DNA of 64,000 bases from positions 6,235,577 to 6,299,576 of the forward strand of contig OX345644.1 of the NCBI GenBank assembly GCA_947044365.1. Reading direction: 5' to 3'. Position 1 is the first letter of the stretch; each line of letters opens with the position of its first letter. Position numbers and translations under genes: made by a program. This document shows positions 1-14,045 of the stretch, in pieces. The DNA is from Petrosia ficiformis (taxonomy: Eukaryota > Porifera > Demospongiae > Haplosclerida > Petrosiidae). The notes beneath the pieces were generated by a model that had not been told where the DNA came from, did no database searches, and saw only the letters and a program-made list of their open reading frames with translations.

Positions 1-3000
1 TATCAAATAAACATCTGGTATCACCATGACATGTTTCGTTAGCTTCTTCTTCCAATGTAATGTTACTAAAGGTAGCCTCAAACATAGGAGTGAAATCAGG
101 ATCATAATAAGTTGAGAAATTTGCTGTAGGGCTGTATGTGAACAAACTTTCAGTTGCATTACTAATTATCCCTAAAAGAAAAGATTATAGATTAAAGCCT
201 CACAATGATGTGAAAATTATGATGTGATGAACTTATATGTACTATATAGTGTATTGTGTATGTAATGTCATAAGGTTAGTGCTTGATTATACTGTAACTC
301 AATAATGAAACAATGGATTGAATTTGACACAGGAAAAAAAATGTTTTTCTGAGGTTATGGTGAATGTGAATGACAAATATTTGTTTATGAGTATGTAGTT
401 AAAACATCATGAAATGCATTTTATGGTGTAGAGTGAAATGTGGACATACATGTAAGACCAAACTCATTGTGGATAGTTCTCATTGTAGAGTTCAGAGGTA
501 GTGGATTAGATTCATGTCGTGGCAAAAGATCATCGTTGATATCTCTATTATAAACACCCAATAGTCCTCTAGTTAAATTATAATATAGTGGGTGAAGACT
601 AGCCTTTACTGAAGACAAATATCCAAGCTCTTGTTTCACTTCCAAATACGCACCACTGGTAAAAACAGCTCCAATTGTATTTATTCCACGAACAGCTACA
701 GTAACATTATTAAATTCTTCTCGTAAAGAGCCCTCAAATTCAATTTCTTGACTGTTTATTAAAACTTCAATTCCAGCTGTATTTGCTCTGAATTCCAGAG
801 TATCAGAATTCATTTCTTTAGCAACTACAGCTGAGAATACTGTTCCTAATGAGTCTGCTTGGTCTATATTCTCAGCTGGAATCATCCTTCCTTGCAATGT
901 GAATCTATTATTTAAAGTCTCAATAAGAATATACTCTCCTCTTCCATTGAATGTGTAGCTGTATTTATCTAGAGTTTCCAAGTGAGGATCACCAAACATC
1001 CAACCTGTATTGAATAATATATAATTTGTACACAATGTATACACATATAACCCATTTCGTAAAGACAGACAAATAGCATAGATTGAGAAATTTTAACACA
1101 GATATAATTTCATTGAAAACATTTTCATAGCTTTTAATTTTCGTGGATTGTATTAGTTCTAATTTAGGAGTAGCGAAATATTAAAATTTTCAAGGAGATT
1201 TAATTTTCATGGATAGAAGCAACAATGAAATTTAATCATACACAATTATAAGGGCTCACTGATCCTGTCAAAATTAGAACATACATACAGACAAACATAA
1301 CAACGTGATTATGATTATACACACACATGTACATTACCTGTAGCAGCTAAATCAAATGTTGAACAGTTATCAAATGGACGTTTGTTATAGTAGTCAGTAC
1401 ACCCTTTCTTAGATCCAATACAACACACAAGATATGTTGATATATCAAATAGGAAATGCTGTTCCCAATCCTCAGTAGATGATCGTGCATCAACTGATCC
1501 ACCATATGGAGCACCTACTATTAAATTACCACTTTTATCATAGCAACACTTGTGATGAACTCCATCTACAGCACTAAATTAAATGAATTGAAATTGAATT
1601 AATAATGGTTTTATCAATTACAACAATGTCTGGGGATGAGACTGAGTCTAAGGCACATTCATGACAGCCTCTGTGATTTTATTCACATGCAGGAGAGTAT
1701 GAACGTCTGGGAATGGAATGAGACTAAGTCTAAGGCACATTCATGACAGCTTCTGCGGTTTTATTCACATGCAGGAGAGTGTGAATGTCTGGTAGGGAGA
1801 CTGAGTCTAAGGCACATTCATGACCACTTCCATGGAGGAGTTTTGCAGTCTGGAATGAGACTGAATCTAATTAAGGCACATTCATGACCTCCTCTGTGGT
1901 CTTACTCCCATGCAGGGGTTTTGTAGTCTGGGAATGAGACTGAATCTAATGTACATTCATTACAGCCTCTGTGATCTTACATGTACTCCCATACAGGAGT
2001 GTTGTAGCCTGGGAATGGGATAAAATCTAAGATGCATAAATATTAAGATGGCTCAAAGAATTATTTTGCAAGTTTGATGAGACAGAAATACTACCTTTTG
2101 TTCCTGCTCTTAGGCTCATAACACACAGCATCTTTCTCGTGAAGAAACTGATCTAAAATTTGTAATTCTGGAGAGTTCCTTTCATCAAAACCACTCAGAG
2201 GTAATCCTGCTTGTAAAGTATTACATGGACAAACTTCCAAATCTTCTTCAATTGAGTTGATTTTATCAAAATCTTTGTTCAACCACTCTAGACAAAATTC
2301 ACCATCAGATTGGAGATCAGCCTTCCTGAAGAGTACATGACTCCATTTTCCAACACTTTCTCCACTTGTTAGATTTAATTTCTTCAGTGCTTTCAAATAC
2401 AGGTTATTTTTTGACTTTATAGACGAAGAATTAATTGTAAGTTTCATCAATACTAAGAAATATGGAGATCTAAAAGGCATGTTTAGTACCTCTTTTACAT
2501 ATGCAAATCTAGGTAGTGTAATTACAGCACTACCATTGTTAATAAAACCAGAATTAGCACCAGTCAAATTCAAAGGTGTCCATAAAACCGAACTTCCATA
2601 TCTTACATGTCCTTCATAAATGCTAACATCAACTGTGAATTTATCTTCGGAGTTTGATAAAGGGAATATTGAAGATTGATTCCATGATAAGCTAATGTGA
2701 TTCTCAGATTGAATGATCAAGCTGTTATCTTGTGTCTTGATGGTTACATCAGCAAATTTTGAGTAATGCACTGTGGTCATTGAAGTGTAATAACTATTCA
2801 TAAATACATACATACATACAAATATCATCAAAATGTATTTGGTCATAAATGCTATTTATGATGATGCAACTATTTTTGCATCACATCTAAGTAGATTCAT
2901 GCCCAGACTGCCATGCTCTATGGGGAAAGATGGTCTGGAACAGTTGCTTCAATGTCTTGGTCCAAGTGTGAAATGTCTTTTCCACTCAAAAAAAGGACGT

Positions 3001-5140
3001 TCGTTGTAATGAACGTCCTTTTTTTAAAATAGCATTTATGACCAAAGATATTTTGATGATGTTTGTATGTATGTTGCAGATCACATGATATATTGCAGAT
3101 CACATGATATATTGCAGATCACATGGTCTCTTTATTGGGTATTACTGGCATATTAGTATAGGGAGTGTACTATTTGTAACTTGATAGTGTGATGATTAAT
3201 AGTTTATCAACTTTCTTTTAATCTATGAGTAGAGTATTCAAATTTGTATGTGTATTTACAAACATTTGTTCCTCATTAACACATACATGTATTATATATA
3301 TGTGTACATGTGTATATGATACAATGTGTGTGCATGTACTGTGTGTTTATGTACATGTGTACATGTACATGTATATATATGTGTATACATGTACTGTATA
3401 TGTGTACATGTACATGTGTATATACAATGTGTGTACATGTACATGTATATATATATGTATGTACATGTACCGTATATGTGAACATGTACATGTGTATATA
3501 TAATGTGTGTACATGTACTGTATGTGTGTACATGTACATGTATATATATGTGTGTACATGTACCATATGTGTATATGTACATGTGTATATACAATGTGTG
3601 TACATGTACTGTATGCATACGTGTACGTTGTAATACACATATATAATATGTGTAATGTACATACATGTATATGCATATACATTATGCATGATATAAGTGC
3701 ATGCTCTTTCAGCTGCATTAATAGAGTACACGTGCAATAATTACTGCAACATTATATAAATCTGATAGGCCACAGATCATGTGATCAGCAATGAGTATCT
3801 TTACACGTGTGTCATATAGTTTAAATTATAATACTCACAAGAATGAAAGGTTACCAAATATCCAGTTTCATTCACTAATATTTTAACAGGAATATATCCA
3901 TTTGTATCCAGTTTAGGTGATACACACATTGCTTCTGTGTCTGAAATCTTCACACCAAGAGTTGCAACATCACCAAAAAGACAAGAGATATTAGAAGACT
4001 CTCCAAATAAAAGACCATAGATAATTACAGGAGTCCCACCTAATTGATTACCACAGTCAGGTTTAATAGACACTACACCTGTAATTATAAAAAATTAACA
4101 CAAATCCAACGAATTGTTATTATATACCTAGCTTTTTTTCATTGACTTGAAATACAAACATACCAGGTACATTAACATTACTTATCTTATCAATATCGAT
4201 TATATTATCAGTGAATGACCCATTAATAACTGTAAAATCAACAAGATTTCCTGAATCAAATCCTGCTTGTGCTGGGGTGCCTCCAAATCCTCCTACACCA
4301 TCACTAGCATCCCCAGTTGTCCATTGAATACCTCCATCAGCATACAAGAACAGGGCAAATGAAAGTACACCATCTGTTGCTAGGATACACTGGAATGTAT
4401 TTGTCTATAGAACACAAAATATATTGCATGGATAAGTGTTATAATGTGTAAAATTATTATTATTACCAAGTCCGTGCGTCGAGCATAATATCCTACATGA
4501 TCCCATGTTACTACAACCACTTCTTGAGCTATGAATGATATTGAAAGTTGTGGAAAGGCTGCAGCTATTTCATTCCTAACTCTCAATATTATCTCTGGAT
4601 CAGTAGTTGATCTATACCATACATTACCAGTACCACGAGTATCCACATCAGCCCAATATGGTGCTATAATTGGATATGAAAGTGGAAATCTCTCTGGAGT
4701 GAAGTGTCCAGTGGAACGTTTTTCAAACGTTACGAAACCATTATTTTTAATCTATAGAAAAAGAATAGTAATTATTAGTATATAGAACTTATGATTATTG
4801 TATGGATCAAGTGTGGAAGTTAAAAAATGGTATTATGTATAATGTAGAACAGGAAGTTCTTCATTACAAGGAATTCTAGATATATTACATGCAGTCTTTT
4901 AATGGATACAAATTGATGTATAATTCAACTTACATAGAAGTTGTTGTAAGTCCTTTTAAAGTAAAGAAATGCATAACTGAATTTGCCAGGTTGAGACTGA
5001 TCATCATTCTTACTAAATACAGTATCACCAGCTAGTCTACCATAGGGTAAGAACTGATTTAGCGGAATACAATAACATTCACTAATTAGGCCAAGTAATA
5101 TAAATGTGAATAAAATATTTCCTGTCAGTGAGCCGGCCAT
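1..5140 (-). CDS. NIDO-IPT-AMOP-VWD secreted/membrane adhesion protein (SUSD2/MUC4-like), 3' end beyond the window
   Basis: Probably an extracellular or membrane-anchored adhesion protein. I read eight exons on the minus strand with GT-AG borders and matching phases: 5140-4934, 4751-4467, 4404-4164, 4078-3839, 2770-2095, 1573-1338, 1004-450 and 171 to beyond base 1. Exon 1 encodes a signal peptide (MAGSLTGNILFTFILLGLIS) and the NIDO start (FLPYGRLAGDTVF). Exons 2-3 complete NIDO (APYWADVDTRGTGNVWYRST, GGIQWTTGDASDG). Exon 4 is an IPT/TIG domain. Exon 5 plus exon 6 hold AMOP (FCLEWLNKDF, CPCNTLQAGLP, then HHKCCYD). Exon 7 is a von Willebrand type D domain (WMFGDPHLETLDKYSYTFNG). Exon 8 ends in ETCHGDTRCLFD, the segment that follows VWD in MUC4/SUSD2-type proteins. 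An in-frame upstream ATG at 5215 is also hydrophobic, so the start is uncertain. Later EGF, Sushi or transmembrane parts would lie left of the window. The domain order is seen; the adhesion role is inferred from the family. Confidence 0.85.
1574..2094. repeat. Intronic tandem repeat, about 100 bp unit, 4 degenerate copies
   Basis: Between the AMOP exons of the adhesion gene, a unit containing GGAATGAGACTGAGTCTAAG, then GGCACATTCATGACAGCC and a CATGCAGGAG motif, recurs about every 100 bp from about 1630 to 2035. A related CTGGGAATGAGACT-like motif also forms the arms of the inverted repeat near 52600, so it may be a dispersed repeat core. Confidence 0.6.
3295..3680. repeat. ACATGT/GTATAT-rich low-complexity tract
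   Basis: Purine-pyrimidine alternating sequence made of TACATG, TGTATA and TGTGTA words fills the intron between the IPT and AMOP exons. It is open in several frames on both strands, but the translations are only M-Y-C-T-H-V runs, so no protein is called. Confidence 0.85.
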
Positions 5141-5880
5141 ATTTTCTCCAACAACTATATAAACTGAAGCAACACAAGTTACTTCCTGTGTGATAGTGAA
5201 AAACAAAATCGACACATTTTTGACAAAGAAAAGCAGATATACATGTATATAAATAACAGAATTATCATTTCATTTTATATTTGCGGTGTTCTCAGTTTCA
5301 TAAATAGTGCCTGTAAAGGAACAGAAAGAATATTATAAAAAAGACTTGGTATATAAAAATGCTTGTTGCATTTTAGATTAAGTAGTCTCATTATGAACTG
5401 AGCATTAGGTTATGTTGACTTTATATGTAATATAGTGTATAGTTTAATGTCATAAGGTTAATACATGATTATACTGTAAGTCAATAACTTATATGTAGGG
5501 CTGGGAATCGGCTGAGATTCTGAAATCGATTATCACTAACTTCAAGTCGATTGATAATCGATTAAAATCAGCAGAAGTAATTAGGCCAATTAAGTCAATT
5601 AATACAGGAAACTCCTCCCATTATGTGATCAATAAGGCTTCCTGTCACTTCCATATTGTACATTATTTGCCGTCACATGCTTGAAAAGTATGTCTTCTGG
5701 AATAATTAGCATAATCGATATCACAGACTTATAATCGATAATCAGAAGATTTTTCAATATCGATTGATTAATCGATTAATCGTCCCAGCCCTACTTATAT
5801 GTATTATAGTGTATAGTTCAATGTCATAAGGTTAATACTGTAACTCAATAATGAAGCAATGGATTGAAATGAACATACAT
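5141..5880. other. Intergenic region between the adhesion gene (5' end) and exportin-T (3' end)
   Basis: Both neighbours are on the minus strand, so this holds the upstream region of the adhesion gene and the 3' flank of exportin-T. About 300 of the 740 bases are a hAT-like MITE (5496-5793). No gene was seen in the rest. Confidence 0.7.
5496..5793. mobile_element. hAT-like MITE, 298 bp, perfect 8-bp target duplication
   Basis: Starts TAGGGCTGGGAATCG and ends TCCCAGCCCTA, so the ends are inverted copies of one another. It is flanked on both sides by CTTATATG (5488-5495 and 5794-5801), a perfect 8-bp duplication as expected for hAT-superfamily insertion. The interior is full of ATCGATTA palindromes and has no coding capacity. 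Confidence 0.88.
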
Positions 5881-8800
5881 TTAAATTTCAGGGTATGACA
5901 ATAGGACATAAAGATGCAGTAGAGTATTACAAACCTTTAGATATGGCTTTAAAGATTTTATATCAGATTCTTGTAGCTTGACTAACAATTCCTGTCGGTG
6001 GATGAAATACATAACCAAATATTCCATGGACATTACTTTACATTTAAAAATTATGACAAAATATATTTGACTATAATAATTATAAGAATTAAAAAATGAG
6101 TAAGTAATAATTTTGTTTTCTGCGATTTGGCCACTTTTACAGGAAGACTTGGTATCCAGTGGTAACAGTGACTAATGCTTATCCTAGCTACTAAATACTA
6201 TCCAGCGGTAATAGTGCTAAATACTATCCAGTGGTAACAGTGACTAATGCTTATCCTAGCTACTAAATGTAGTCAGTTAACTGGCTTTACAAAAAGTATT
6301 GAGCTTTAACAGTAAAGTTTGATCAAAAATGTTATTATGTAGGTGATTTCTTCCTCATAATCAAAATTGTACTATACATAATACAAATAGAGATCAGAAT
6401 GGAAATAGTGAATAGCATCGACAGCCAATGTATGACACAGTAACATAATCAATGTACAGGACTATAAAATAGCAAGTAGTTAAAGCTGCCTACTCAGTTA
6501 GACTTCAATGACCATATTTGCTTCTATCTTCCATCAAATACATGTATATGTGATAATCTAGTTCACATTTCCTAAATTATGACCAAAAATCCCAACAAGT
6601 GTCCTTGTTGCATCACTGTATATATCAATCATAATATTTCCTGTAGGCTATGATCACATATCATGTTGTAGAGACTCTATTTAACTACCTGTGTCACATC
6701 AGGTTGAACATGAATTGAAGGCAAGTACTGATTTTGTAAATACAACAAGAACTCATTGCCCTGAAATAGAATAGAATGTTAATATATAATTACATGTATG
6801 GTTTTGAACTACATTACGATAGTGCAGTACTGTATACAGTACAATAACATTACGATAGTGCAGTACTGTATACAGTATAATAACATTACGATAGTGCAGT
6901 ACTGTATACAGTATAATAACATTACGATAGTGCAGTACTGTATACAGTACAATAACATTACGATAGTGCAGTGCTGTATACAGTATAATAACATTACGAT
7001 AGTGCAGTACTGTATACAGTACAATAACATTACGATAGTGCAGTACTGTATACAGTACAATAACATTACGATAGTGCAGTACTGTATACAGTACAATAAC
7101 ATTACGATAGTGCAGTACTGTATACAGTACAATAACATTACGATAGTGCAGTACTGTATACAGTATAATAACATTACGATAGTGCAGTACTGTATACAGT
7201 ATAATAACATTACGATAGTGCAGTACTGTATACAGTACAATAACATACTTACTCTGCAATTTATCATAGCCTTCATAACTCCAGCAATTTCACCGATAGC
7301 CTAAAAATAGATCAAATTGTGTGTCATAAATATATTTAGAGAAACATGTTGAAACATGAAAGAGCATACAGCATTAGATATTGGTAAGTCCCTAGTATCT
7401 CACCAGAAATGCTTGAGCATCATTCATGTCAAATATTTGTATGGGAGCTATAAAACAGACTGGTAAGATTTCTTTATAAGAATAATCAACAAATCCTTCT
7501 AATTTGCCATCACTACCTGCAGAGAAAGAGAGAGACAGAGAGAGAGAGAGAGAGAGTTAGTTAGTCATGAATAGAGCCAGTCATGCAGGACATTGTCCGA
7601 TAAATCTATTGATATCTGGTAAATTGAAACTGCACTATATACAAAGTATATGGGGAGCAGGACAAGAGTGGCGAAAATAGGTCAAAATGTCTGGTAGTTG
7701 GCTCAATGTTTCCACATCTCTGCCTATATGCTAATTTTAAACCCAAAAAATTAAACTTGGTCCAGATTGGGATGTAATGAAATAATGTCCCTTAGTATTT
7801 TTAATCAAACATTTTGTTTATAGAAACTATTATGAGCATTTTAATATACTCTCAAAACTGCAAGGAGACTATGAACTCATTTGACACTAAATAGATTAGG
7901 CCAAAATGTTATATAATGTGTCCATTATTAGGCATTTTTAATCAAACATGATTGTGAGCATTTTAATATACTCTGATTGGATCATGGATGTCTTTAGTTA
8001 GGCTATTATGAATTATGTCAGCTTTTTAAGTAATAGTTAGAACACACTTTACCGTGATTACGTGTTTTAATGTAGCATGAGGGCGGGTCAATAAAGGTTG
8101 AGTTTACATAATGCACGAGCCGAAGGCGAGTGCGTTATGTAAACGAGACCTTTATTGACTGCCCAAGTGCTACATTGAAACACACAATGTACTGTCAAGT
8201 GTGTTCTAAGTGATTTATTGATGATGTGGTAAACTACTACTGTTGTTGGAGCTGCTTCGTTAGTAGAGGTGAGCAAAGTGTGCAATAACTAACTTATTGC
8301 ACGCAAAAGTGTGCAATAAGTGATTTAATGTCAATCATGTGACGCATTATCTGCACCCTGATTGGCCACAGGTCACATGATCAGCAATAATATACTCTAA
8401 TTGGACTATGAAATATTTTTATAGTCTTGGTGCTTACATGAGCAGCTATATTCAATGAGGCTATCAACTAAACACAATGTCATGTATAAACAGGATACAT
8501 GTTTGTGCTGTGGTATTTTAGGGAAACTCCTAGGGCAATTCCCTTATGATATGATGAATATAAATATAATTATTATCACTCACCCCATGCTTCAACAAAT
8601 TTTTTCAATGTCTGGAAACAAATTTTCTGTATCTATTTAAAAAATAAAATGACAGCAGATCAATAAAGGACACGATTACATATTTACGTAATAATTCCAT
8701 AAACAATCAAGAGGGTTTCATGCAGGAGTTTTTGTTGGGGAGGGAATGAGCAGTGTTCAATCAATCATAAACACTGCTCATGGGGTGGATTGGCGGTACT

Positions 8801-11800
8801 CTCTACCAGGAAAGTTTTAAATATAGGCCATCCGAGGTTGCTTCTGGTAGCCTATAGGGTCCAAGAAGGCTTGTAGCTAAGATATTGTTGTGCTACTCCT
8901 CCATCTCAGCTGTATGATATCCTGATTAATCATGTATTTATGACAGAATGAACTACATAGCTTACTGCTGGTTCTGAATTTTTTGCTCCTTGTACTATAG
9001 TTCTGAGAACATCTTGTAAATGATTAGAACCTATGTGTATTGATGACATCATAATGATAATTTCATCATACAAGATTATTAGTATAATACTATACCTTGG
9101 CTTGCAATAACACACGTAACTTCATTTACAGCTAGTGAATTGATGAACAGATAATAAGATTTCTGTAGGTTTACTCTATCTCTCAATTCCTATAGTGAAA
9201 AAGTGAAATTAAATTAACAAAACAATACATGTATTATACATGTATATACATGTATATACATGTAATTTAAATATTAACACTATATCAAGAGAATTTGTGA
9301 TTTCATGGTAATCCACACACGCGCACATAGAGAGTGACACACACACACAGACACACATAGACACACATAGACACACGCATAGACACACACATACACACAT
9401 AGACACACACATAGACACATAAACACACACATACACACACAGACACAGACACACATAGATACACACATACAATGTACATACACATGCACTATACAATATA
9501 TTTATATACTATGTACTATGTACCTCTGTGTCTTGTGGATCATAAGGTTTATTTAGACATGTGATGATATTATCAACAACTGGTACAAATACTTCTTGTA
9601 AGAATGGAGATATTTTAGATTGATATTTGGTTATTAGTTGATTAATTAAAGGAATGAACTCTTGAATATCGTGAGACTGGAGAAATAAAATGAAGAAAAT
9701 TAGGGGTATATGTCAATAAAAAGTCATCATACAGTACAGTAAGTACTCAGTAGTTTCATTTCTGCACTACAGTACTTCAACAGTAGTTTTGACAGTAATT
9801 GTGTACTTATCAATTGAACACCACAGTAGTGAGACAGTAATTATTATACTATACTGACAGTAGAACTAAGGTAATTACTGTTACTGTATGGTGACATTTT
9901 ATTGACATATACTGTACATCTAAATAAGTCCATTTCACAAACAGTACTTGTAAAATGATAGATACAGTGATGTTTGGGTGAAAAGATGGGTGGATGGCCA
10001 ATAATTAAAAGTGGTCAATATTGATAAACTAAACAACAGTTACAACACTAATAAATAAATAAATATATATATACACGTAGAAGGATGGTATTGCTATGAA
10101 AGAGTTGGGGTTTATTTTTTCACCTGACAATCTTTTAGTAAGAGAGAAACAGCCATTGGTATATACTTAAGCAGTTCATCTCCTAAACAGATGATCATTC
10201 TGTGTAGATATTGTCTAACACCAGAATGAAGATGCTCACGCTGAATTGTGACTTCTAATCCTCTTAAGATGACAGGAAGAGCCTAAATCAAATATACATT
10301 ACAAGATAATACCGATCTATGAATAGAAACCCCCTGAGGTAATGGGGCCCCGAGAGACTACAGGTATAGGAATTGCAATAGTTTCAATGGAGCCCCAAGA
10401 GACTACAGGTGTAGGAATCGCAATGGTTTCAATGGGGACCAAGAGACTACAAGTATAGGAATTGGATTGGTTGCAATGGGAATAGAAGGCTCTGGTTGCA
10501 ATGGGGCCCTAGGTAACTGACTACACAGCTGTAGGAACAGAAGGCTCCAGTATAACTCCAATGCTTAAATTATTATATTATTAGTCCTAGCTAACTGGTG
10601 TTGCTATGGAGATCTGTTATATCGAAACATCAATTTGTAATTCTGAATTAATGATATTTGTGTTCTTACCTCTTCAAAACATGGTAAACATCCACTTAAT
10701 TTAGCAGTGTGATGATTTGGAAATACTTTACTAGTACGACTATAGTAATGGAAAGTAATATAATGTACACATACATGTACATGTACACATACATGTACAT
10801 ACATGTATACATGTACACATACATGTATACGTACATATACATGTACACATACATGTACATGTATACATACATGTACACATACATGTACATGCACATTTAC
10901 ATGAAAATTCATGTGCCTTGCATGCTAGCAATAGGCGTAGAAACAATTAACAAACAAACACAATGAACAAACAAGCAGCCACAATGGCTTAGAAAATTCA
11001 TAAAACACAGCCACAAAGGACTTAGAAAATATTAAAGCACCCACTCTGGCTTAGAAAAATAACAATAACAATCAATCAGCCACCATTGCTTAGAAAATAA
11101 GCAGCCACAATGGCTTAGAAAATAAGCAGCCACAATGGCTTAGAAAATAATCAGCCACAATGAAAATAAGCAGCCACAATGGCTCTACATATACATACAT
11201 TTGTAGATATCATGATGAATAATTTACTATTCCCGCTAGTACAATGTACCTTGAATATGAAAGTAACAGATAAAGTGTTTGGGCTATATCTTCTTGCTGA
11301 GTTATCGTTTGAGCTCTATATAACTAAAATAATGGTGAACAAACAGTCATACATACTGTACATGTAATGATGTAAATGTACATGGCCTGTATGAGATGTT
11401 TGATTCGGACCCTGCCAGCTGAGCTGCCTTGGTAGCTCAGTTGGTAGAGCATCTGTCTGGAGTACAGAGTGTCGTGGGTTCGAATCCCACCTGAGGCAAC
11501 TCTCATTTTCAATTTTCCATTGCCTCAGGTGTCTTTCTTTCTTTCTTTCCTTCTACATCACCGATAACATCATGTACATACATAATTGATGTATATACAT
11601 ACTGTACATGTATATACTGTACATGTGTATACATGTATGCACTAATTTGTTTCATAAAGTTACATATTATGGTTGTAAAGTATTTTTAATCAAAACAATG
11701 TGTTGTTTGTTGAAGCCATGAGAACTTTAATGTTCTCTCAAAACTCAAATCAGACCATATGAGATATAGCCTTGATGTTCATTTGATATTAAACATTAAT

Positions 11801-13998
11801 TCTTTCAAATCGGGCTGTCTTGTAATGGTGTTGTTTATAGAACTGCAATTAGTACATTAATTATAACTATATTCATGACAGTGTCAACTATACCTCAGGA
11901 AGAAAGAGATTAAATTTTTCTACTAATGGTGACAATAAACATCGCATCAGCTCAGATTTACCCTAATGAAAAAGGACACTTTTGTTACGAATAATAATGT
12001 TATAATGAATAGAACAGGTATGGGGCCAAGTACATGTGTAAGGACTTAAGGACAAGTACAAGTTCTACTAGTGGAAATGGTTCTACTAGTGGAAATGTAC
12101 TTAAATACATGTACAAGTACATGTTCTACTAGTGGAAATGTACTTAAATACAAGTACAAGTGGAAATGTACTTAAATACAAGTACAAGTTCTACTAGTGG
12201 AAATGTACTAAAGTACAAGTACATGTTCTACTAGTGGAAATGTACTTAAATACAAGTACATGTTCTACTAGTGGAAATGTACTTAAATACATGTACAAGT
12301 TCTACTAGTGGAAATGTACTTAAATACAAGTACAAGTTCTACTAGTGGAAATGTACTTAAATACAAGTACATGTTCTACTAGTGGAAATGTACTTAAATA
12401 CATGTACAAGTACATGTTCTACTAGTGGAAATGTACTTAAATACAAGTACATGTTCTACTAGTGGAAATGTAATAAAGTACAAGTACAAGTTCTACTAGT
12501 GGAAATGTACTTAAGTACATGTACTAGTGGAAATGTACTTAAGTACAAGTACAAGTTCTACTAGTGGAAATGTACTTAAGTACATGTACTAGTGGAAATG
12601 TACTTAAGTACAAGTACATACATGTGTACAAGTACAAATGCTTCTATCTGAGAAGTACTGAAGTCAAAGCTATAGTACTTGGTATTTAGGAGCTGTTCAT
12701 AACTGACATGTCAATTAATTAATTAATTAATTATCATTGTGATACATTATTACATCTGATGAACATTAACTGTTTAAATCTACCATCAATTAGTCAGAAG
12801 ATGAACATTTTCCAGCCCTCTCAACTACATGTAAGTACACATACAAGTACTCATACATGCATGCATTGTACTTAAGTGCCAATGTACATGTACGCTGAAA
12901 TAGAATTCGAAATTTCACTATACATTTTACTATAGATATACAAATGTATTATATTATACTATACATTATATTACGTATAGTTCCTGGTCTGTTTAGAGTT
13001 TCAAGAGAATATTAAAATGCTCGCAGTTCCTACAAACGACATTTCCGATCAAAAATATTTTGTATACCTAATAAGGACATCATTAACTAAGTCTGGATAA
13101 CATTTCGGACCAATCCGAAGCGTTCAATATTTTGGTGAAAAAACAGACCATGAACTACCGGTATACATTATATTATACATTATATTATACATTATATTAT
13201 ACATTATATTATACATTATATTATACATTATATTATACATTATATTATACATTATATTACTGATTCTAAATATATCCTTACATTCTTATAGTGATGAATT
13301 TACAATATTAATTATATTATTATTTTTATATACATGTACCTCAGGAGGTCTAGCTGAATATACTACAAGAAACCCCGCAGCCTCATATAAGAATAACAGA
13401 TCATTACTTGTTATTAGTCCAACATTATCAGTAGTACCCTATAAATTTAATCATAATTAATACATGTAATACATGTACATGCACATCTAATTGATGTACA
13501 CGTACTTGTATAAGTACAGTATGTATATGCCAATAAAAAGTCACCATACAGTACAATAATTACTCAGTAGTTTCATTTCTGCACTACAGTAGTTCAACAG
13601 TAGTTTTGACAGTAATTGCCATACTTGTCGATCAAACACCACAGTAGTGAGACAGTAATTATTATACTATAGTGACAGTAGAACTAAGGTAATTACTGTT
13701 ACTGTATGGTGACATTTTGTCATATACTGTACACGTACATACATGTATGCATGTACACTGTACATCCGCATATACATGTACATGTACCTGTTAATTTATG
13801 TACATTTACTCGTATAAGTACATGTACATGTACACTGTACATGTACATCTGCATATACATGTATATATACATGTGTACATGTACATGTACCTGTTAATTT
13901 ACTTGTATAACTACAATTATGTATAGACAAACTGTAAGTTTATCTAGCACTTTGGTTACTTCACACATAGTGTATATACATGATATTATCAGAGATGT

Positions 13999-14045
<47 letters not shown>

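Noticed and set aside
2918..3103. 61-codon minus-strand open frame
   Set aside because: Lies in an intron of the adhesion gene across a short ACGTTCATTACAACGAACGT-type palindrome (GGACGTTCGTTGTAATGAAC), with no support.
5141..5215. Alternative start of the adhesion protein at 5215
   Set aside because: In frame, but ATG 5140 gives a compact standard signal peptide; the longer form buries it. Kept only as a possibility.
6820..7245. CRISPR-like regular array
   Set aside because: The repeats are directly contiguous with no unique spacers, and the genome is eukaryotic; it is a minisatellite.
6753..7304. 168-codon open frames on both strands
   Set aside because: Products of a 36-bp minisatellite whose length is divisible by 3, inside an exportin-T intron.
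11426..11498. A functional tRNA-Ser(GGA) gene
   Set aside because: The cloverleaf is good, but a Ser tRNA needs a long variable arm. The sequence recurs with a common body and (TTTC)n tail, so it is the head of a SINE.
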